DNA of 64,000 nucleotides from an uncultured Glaciecola sp. (GTDB taxonomy: Bacteria; Pseudomonadota; Gammaproteobacteria; Enterobacterales; Alteromonadaceae), in the NCBI RefSeq assembly GCF_937770335.1, contig NZ_CALJHY010000005.1:124001-188000 (forward strand). Direction: 5' to 3'. Position 1 is the first letter of the stretch. The number at the start of each line of letters is the position of its first letter. Both the position numbers and the translations under genes were made by a program. Positions 57,613 to 64,000 of the stretch are shown here, one piece after another. The notes beneath the pieces were generated by a model. That model searched no databases. It was not told the DNA's origin and saw only the letters and a list, made by a program, of their open reading frames with translations.

Positions 57613-58572
57613 ATGAATCAGACCAGACATAAACCTGCCGGAAAACCAGAGGTAATGATGGTAGAAAAAATAGTTAACGTTAATGGCGTTGATATTGCGT
57701 ATCAACTTCATGGTAACAACCAAAATCCGACGATTATGCTTATTCATGGTGTAGGTTACCCTTTAACTGCATGGCCTAAAGCTATGATTGAGCGACTTGT
57801 TGAGCTAGGTTTTCAGGTTTTACTCTTCGACAATCGCGATGTCGGTCGCTCAGGAAAATTTGAACACCTTACTTTGCCTAACTTAGTGTGGGTTATGTTG
57901 AAATTAAAGCTTGGTTTTAGCATTAAAGTTCCGTATCAACTTGAAGATATGATGCTAGATACCATTGCATTGTTAGATATATTAAAGCTAGAAAAAGTTC
58001 ATCTGGTTGGGGCATCTATGGGAGGGATGATCGCACAGTTACTCACTATCCATCATCCAGAACGTGTGAATTCATTAACTTCTATTATGTCGACTACAGG
58101 TAATAAAACATTACCAAAAATGAGTGATACAATTAGAAAAAATTTAATGTCTAAACCGATCTCTGATAGCGACAAACACATGCTCGATTTTCATATTAAA
58201 AGATGGCAAGTTATTGGAAGTCTAGATTATCCAGCCGAGCTGACTAACTTGAGCGAGTATGTAAAAAGCATCCTCGAACGAGGACTTACAGACAATGGGA
58301 CGCTACGCCAGTGGCTTGCCATTATGGCAGCGGGTAATAGGGAAGAATATTTAGCTAAAGTTAATACACCCAGTTTGATCATACATGGTGAAGCCGATGA
58401 ATTTGTACCTGTAGAATGCGGGAAGGCAACAGCAATGGCCATTCCACAGGCTAAATTAAAGGTATATGCTGGCATGGGACATGATTTCCCTAATGAGTTT
58501 ATACCTAATATCGTGCAAGATATTGTTGATCATGCCCACGAAAAAGTGGAAGTGTTAACAAAAGAAGTATAA
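57613..58572 (+). CDS. alpha/beta hydrolase
   Basis: The 319-residue protein has the oxyanion loop LIHGVGYPLTAW, nucleophile Ser135 in GASMGGMIAQLL, acid Asp262 in HGEADEFVP and His290 in GMGHDFP. The start may be later (ATG 57655 or 57658) with AGAGG directly upstream, yielding MMVEKIVNVNG, which is the natural beginning of the domain. It probably hydrolyses the ester formed by the preceding monooxygenase; that link is inferred from proximity. A frameshifted SDR gene follows after four bases. Confidence 0.88.
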   Translation: MNQTRHKPAGKPEVMMVEKIVNVNGVDIAYQLHGNNQNPTIMLIHGVGYPLTAWPKAMIERLVELGFQVLLFDNRDVGRSGKFEHLTLPNLVWVMLKLKLGFSIKVPYQLEDMMLDTIALLDILKLEKVHLVGASMGGMIAQLLTIHHPERVNSLTSIMSTTGNKTLPKMSDTIRKNLMSKPISDSDKHMLDFHIKRWQVIGSLDYPAELTNLSEYVKSILERGLTDNGTLRQWLAIMAAGNREEYLAKVNTPSLIIHGEADEFVPVECGKATAMAIPQAKLKVYAGMGHDFPNEFIPNIVQDIVDHAHEKVEVLTKEV

Positions 58573-58576
58573 AAAC

Positions 58577-58699
58577 AAGGTGACAGTGATTACAGGTTCA
58601 GGTGTTGGATTGGGCCTAGCGGTTAAGATTACGAGCAAAGGTGTAACTTAGCTTTAGTAGATAGTGATACTGGTGGGTTAATACAAGTACAGAAAATAG
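58577..58699 (+). pseudogene. frameshifted, truncated short-chain dehydrogenase (SDR)
   Basis: One frame reads KVTVITGSGVGLGLAVKITS (from 58577), the NAD-binding TGxxxGxG motif of SDR enzymes. The text then continues in another frame as CNLALVDSDTGGL (58642-58680), the usual second strand (NLALVDxDxxGL). A frame shift near 58640 and absence of the rest of the gene (about 600 bases) show it is a relic. It directly follows the hydrolase, so a monooxygenase-hydrolase-dehydrogenase cassette has lost its last member. Confidence 0.7.
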
Positions 58700-58735
58700 G
58701 AATGATTGGTTTAGCATTCCGTCGATTTAAGAAAC

Positions 58736-58798
58736 AATCTAATATTGTTTTTAATATTAGATTCTAGAAAACATCAATTGTAATGATTGGTGTTTTTT
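58736..58798 (+). terminator. two hairpins after the SDR relic, second a rho-independent terminator
   Basis: A perfect 11-bp stem (58736-58746 with 58753-58763) is followed by a 9-bp stem with one G-T pair (58770-58778 with 58786-58794) and a run of six T ending at 58798. The second is the natural terminator of the monooxygenase operon. Confidence 0.75.
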
Positions 58799-59642
58799 GT
58801 ATCTAGTTTTTAGTCTTAACCGAAAAAATCTGTCAAATTACCGCTATGCTGGCTTTGTTCACACTCAGGCTAAACGACTGACAGGTAAAAAGTCATGATA
58901 TAAAAACTCTTTTTTTTATCATGGGCAACGTCCGCTATCGTATCCAACTGACCATTAAATTAGATGGTTTTTAGTTGTGATCTTTGACCGCTTTAGGCTC
59001 TAAGGAGACCAAATGCACGAAACCGCTACGTCTGGAAACTGCCCAAAGCCCTCTAATTAAAGCCAAATATACTAAGCTTTGTTGAAATACTCTTAAGTTT
59101 AGAACATTAATATATTCGTAAAAGCGTGGTTGTAATCAATGAGTCAAAGCGAAACATTAATTACTTAGTTCCAAATCAGAGTTCAACGACAATTTTAGCA
59201 ACCACATAAGATAGGTATACCATTCCTAATTCTCATAATGATGGGTTCAGATATATAGGACAAATCAGGTTAATGGACTGTGCTTCTATATATGCAGCCA
59301 CTTTTCTATGATCCAGTGATTGGGAGATTCTACAAAAATATTCCTTTAGGTTTTAGGAATATAATAAGCGTTAACAGCTATACTATTTAAATATTAACCC
59401 CTTAAAGTATTTACACCCAGTTGGTACGTGAGTGTTCAAGTCCAGGTCGAGTTTGACGCTTTTTTTAGCATGGCGGTAGAGTTACCACTAAGAAGTAAAA
59501 GAGGAAAATAAAATAACACATCAATATGTTTCAACATATTACCAAAGGTACTTCTAGACACATTTCATAACTATATCAGTTTGTTTTTCGGTCATCATTG
59601 TTCATAATTACTTAATAAAAATTACTGACCCGAGACATAGTG
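58799..59642. other. gene-free stretch
   Basis: I see no coding frame of note. At about 58893-58925 arms TCATGATATAAAAA / TTTTTTATCATG could form a hairpin. AAGCTTTGTTGAAATACTC at about 59076-59094 resembles an insertion-sequence end of the IS5 type, but nothing pairs with it. Confidence 0.35.
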
Positions 59643-59930
59643 ATGAATGATCATCAGATCAGATCTGTTAATACTAGGAACCTCCTAAATAAAATAACCG
59701 TCGCGATTATTGTAGTAGCGGCTTATCAACTCATATTTAGCGATCCAGTAAAGCCTTCAGTGGAGCGCTTTGATGGTAGCCTTATTGACGGGACTAAATT
59801 GGCTAAATTAGAATTAATATCGGGGAGTGAGAGAGACGGCAGAACCAAAATAACAATGCAGTTCTCTTTGAATATCGACCTTGGAAAACAACTTAATACG
59901 GTAATCAAAGCGGTCATTACTACTAGATAA
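59643..59930 (+). CDS. hypothetical small membrane protein (doubtful)
   Basis: A 95-codon frame encodes MNDHQIRSVNTRNLLNK, one hydrophobic segment (ITVAIIVVAAYQLIF) and a soluble tail (KLELISGSERDGRTKITMQ). There is no recognisable family and no Shine-Dalgarno. It may be a real small protein or chance; the sequence is protein-like but unsupported. Confidence 0.35.
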   Translation: MNDHQIRSVNTRNLLNKITVAIIVVAAYQLIFSDPVKPSVERFDGSLIDGTKLAKLELISGSERDGRTKITMQFSLNIDLGKQLNTVIKAVITTR

Positions 59931-60106
59931 ATATTCAAAACCCTTTAAAATTTTTGTAGCCTATATACTGGATGAAACCATTGAACTGTAATTACTATTG
60001 GTTATGGGAAGTAGAATAGTGCATGGTTTGATTTTGGTTGGCTTTTTGATTGGATTTTGATTAGTTAGTGCTTAGCTGTTTCTTTACTAAGGATTAAGCG
60101 TCTAGA

Positions 60107-60134
60107 AAGAAAAAACCCGTCACGAGGACGGGTT
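60107..60134 (-). terminator. rRNA operon terminator
   Basis: On the minus strand an 8-bp stem (AACCCGTC/GACGGGTT, loop of five) is followed by a long T-run (complement of the A-run at 60107-60113). It lies just past the 5S gene, so it ends the 16S-23S-5S transcript. Confidence 0.9.
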
Positions 60135-60144
60135 CTTAAATGGG

Positions 60145-60263
60145 AGCCTGACGGTGTGCTACTCTCACATGGGGAAACCCCACACTACCATTGCCGCTAA
60201 TACGTTTCACTTCTGAGTTCGAGATGGGATCAGGTGGGACCGTATCGCTATTGCCGTCAGGCA
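60145..60263 (-). rRNA. rrf: 5S ribosomal RNA
   Basis: The minus strand begins TGCCTGACGGC and ends with the complementary CCGTCAGGCT, 119 bases. The interior CCCATCTCGAACTCAGAAGTG and GGTAGTGTGGGG parts match the 5S consensus. Confidence 0.95.
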
Positions 60264-60429
60264 AAAACTGGTCGATGCCTCAGCACTCGCTAAGTCATCT
60301 AAATTCATTGTCTTTAAACAATATTGGAAAGCTAATAATCAGTGTCTTTATTTAATGCAGAGTATCACTACTCTTTCTTACTTATTTGATTTGGCTACTT
60401 GTCATTACAACGCCACTTTGGTGTTGTAT
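60264..60429 (-). other. 23S-5S spacer with pre-23S processing arm
   Basis: The 166-base spacer contains at 60309-60341 a segment that is the inverted copy of 63598-63636 in the 16S-23S spacer. Next to the 23S end GTTGTATGGTTAA (60423-60435) mirrors the 5' boundary of 23S. These arms fit the long stem cut by RNase III during 23S maturation. No tRNA gene is present. Confidence 0.75.
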
Positions 60430-63316
<2,887 letters not shown>

Positions 63317-63756
63317 ATACAACCCAAAATGGCGTCTGTATTCACCCCGCCAAGAATGAAGTACAACGCATTTTACCAACCCACGCCTTTTTAATCGCGG
63401 ATTGCGGTGCAGCTTACTCATTACTGAGTATCTGCTAGCTATATGCATGACAAGTTTTTTTGCTAATCAAATAAAATTTGATTTCCCTAGTTGCTTGCGC
63501 AACTAACGTCATCAAGTTGTCAGATAGAGTAGCGTCGAAAGAACCGTTTTCAACCTAAGTTGAATTCAATCATTTCAGTTACTCTTACTTTAAATATTGA
63601 TTACTAATTATCAGCTTTCCAAATTGTTAAAGAACATGTCGTATAGGGTTAACCATACAACCAATCATAATTTACCGAAGTAAAAGAGATTGAATCTTCA
63701 TATTTATAAACAAGAAAATCTGTGTGAACACTGCATCATAAATGCGCAACTAATAG
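63317..63756 (-). other. 16S-23S internal transcribed spacer without tRNA genes
   Basis: The 440-base spacer has no tRNA-Ile, tRNA-Ala or tRNA-Glu by inspection (no T-loop or acceptor pairing). A boxA-like TGTTCTTTAACAATTTGG is read on the minus strand at 63619-63636. It also holds the arm 63598-63636 pairing with the 23S-5S spacer, and two copies of TTAACCATACAACC (63311-63324 at the 23S boundary and 63649-63662). Confidence 0.8.

Positions 63757-64000
<244 letters not shown>

Noticed and set aside
59076..59100. Insertion-sequence end resembling IS5/IS903 inverted repeats
   Set aside because: No partner repeat, target duplication or transposase frame nearby.
59401..59470. tRNA-like 3' part (GTTCAAGTCC near 59434, then T-run)
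   Set aside because: No matching acceptor, D-arm or anticodon stem could be found upstream; only a chance T-loop-like string.

Overview
The window is a piece of a gammaproteobacterial chromosome. The ubiC-ubiA and ubiK genes, the rpmB-rpmG-mutM-coaD and radC-coaBC-slmA gene set, glpE/glpG, a Kdo kinase, a Wzi-type outer-membrane protein and a 16S-23S-5S operon all point to the order Alteromonadales, probably an Alteromonadaceae-like marine bacterium. No species can be fixed from this text. Most of the window is moderately AT-rich, tightly packed core genome. About 48.7-59.6 kb is clearly accessory.

Layout. 0-2.4 kb: a cut-off adenine/adenosine deaminase divergent from an AzgA-type purine permease (purine salvage). 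2.6-8.8 kb: a Tat-exported dienelactone hydrolase, a SWIM zinc-finger protein, a periplasmic cytochrome c5 and a GAF-GAF-GGDEF-(degenerate EAL) signalling protein. 8.8-13.2 kb: Rep helicase, the ubiquinone genes ubiK, ubiA and ubiC, and a solitary FliL-like protein. 13.2-16.8 kb: a translationally coupled operon kbl-tdh-glpE-glpG (threonine catabolism plus rhodanese and rhomboid protease). 16.9-29.1 kb: envelope polysaccharide and housekeeping genes in an arrangement recalling the E. coli waa neighbourhood (GT9 transferase, kdkA, wzi-like, coaD, mutM, a TagF-like transferase, rpmG, rpmB, two convergent GT25 transferases, radC, coaBC, slmA). A TTGG microsatellite lies between the GT25 genes, and dut is missing from its usual place.

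29.1-37.1 kb: exported hydrolases and uncharacterised envelope proteins: an M28 peptidase lipoprotein, a TetR regulator coupled to a metallo-beta-lactamase-fold lipoprotein with one altered metal ligand, a DUF885 lipoprotein, a DUF945 protein and a DUF4389 membrane protein. 37.6-42.9 kb: the SOS mutasome imuA-imuB-dnaE2 behind a very good LexA box. 42.9-48.7 kb: a CadC-like membrane transcription regulator overlapping the end of dnaE2, a hotdog thioesterase and a TonB-dependent receptor.

48.7-59.6 kb: an accessory catabolic region of mixed base composition. It holds an IS91-type transposase remnant, 3-hydroxyacyl-CoA dehydrogenase, an acetoacetate-decarboxylase-like protein, aldehyde dehydrogenase, the stump of a FadD-type ligase, a Crp/Fnr regulator, a MelB-type transporter, a flavin monooxygenase, an alpha/beta hydrolase and a frameshifted SDR dehydrogenase. 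Together they look like a partly decayed pathway for oxidising a ketone, ester or fatty-acid-like compound; the substrate cannot be told. 60.1-64 kb: rRNA operon on the minus strand (5S, 23S, spacer without tRNA genes, 3' end of 16S).

I found no CRISPR array, complete insertion sequence, prophage or recognisable defence system. The most unusual items are the nonsense-mutated IS91 remnant beside a compositionally distinct gene pair, the microsatellite between two glycosyltransferases, the palindromic candidate operator in front of the monooxygenase gene, and the metal-ligand substitution in the MBL-fold lipoprotein.
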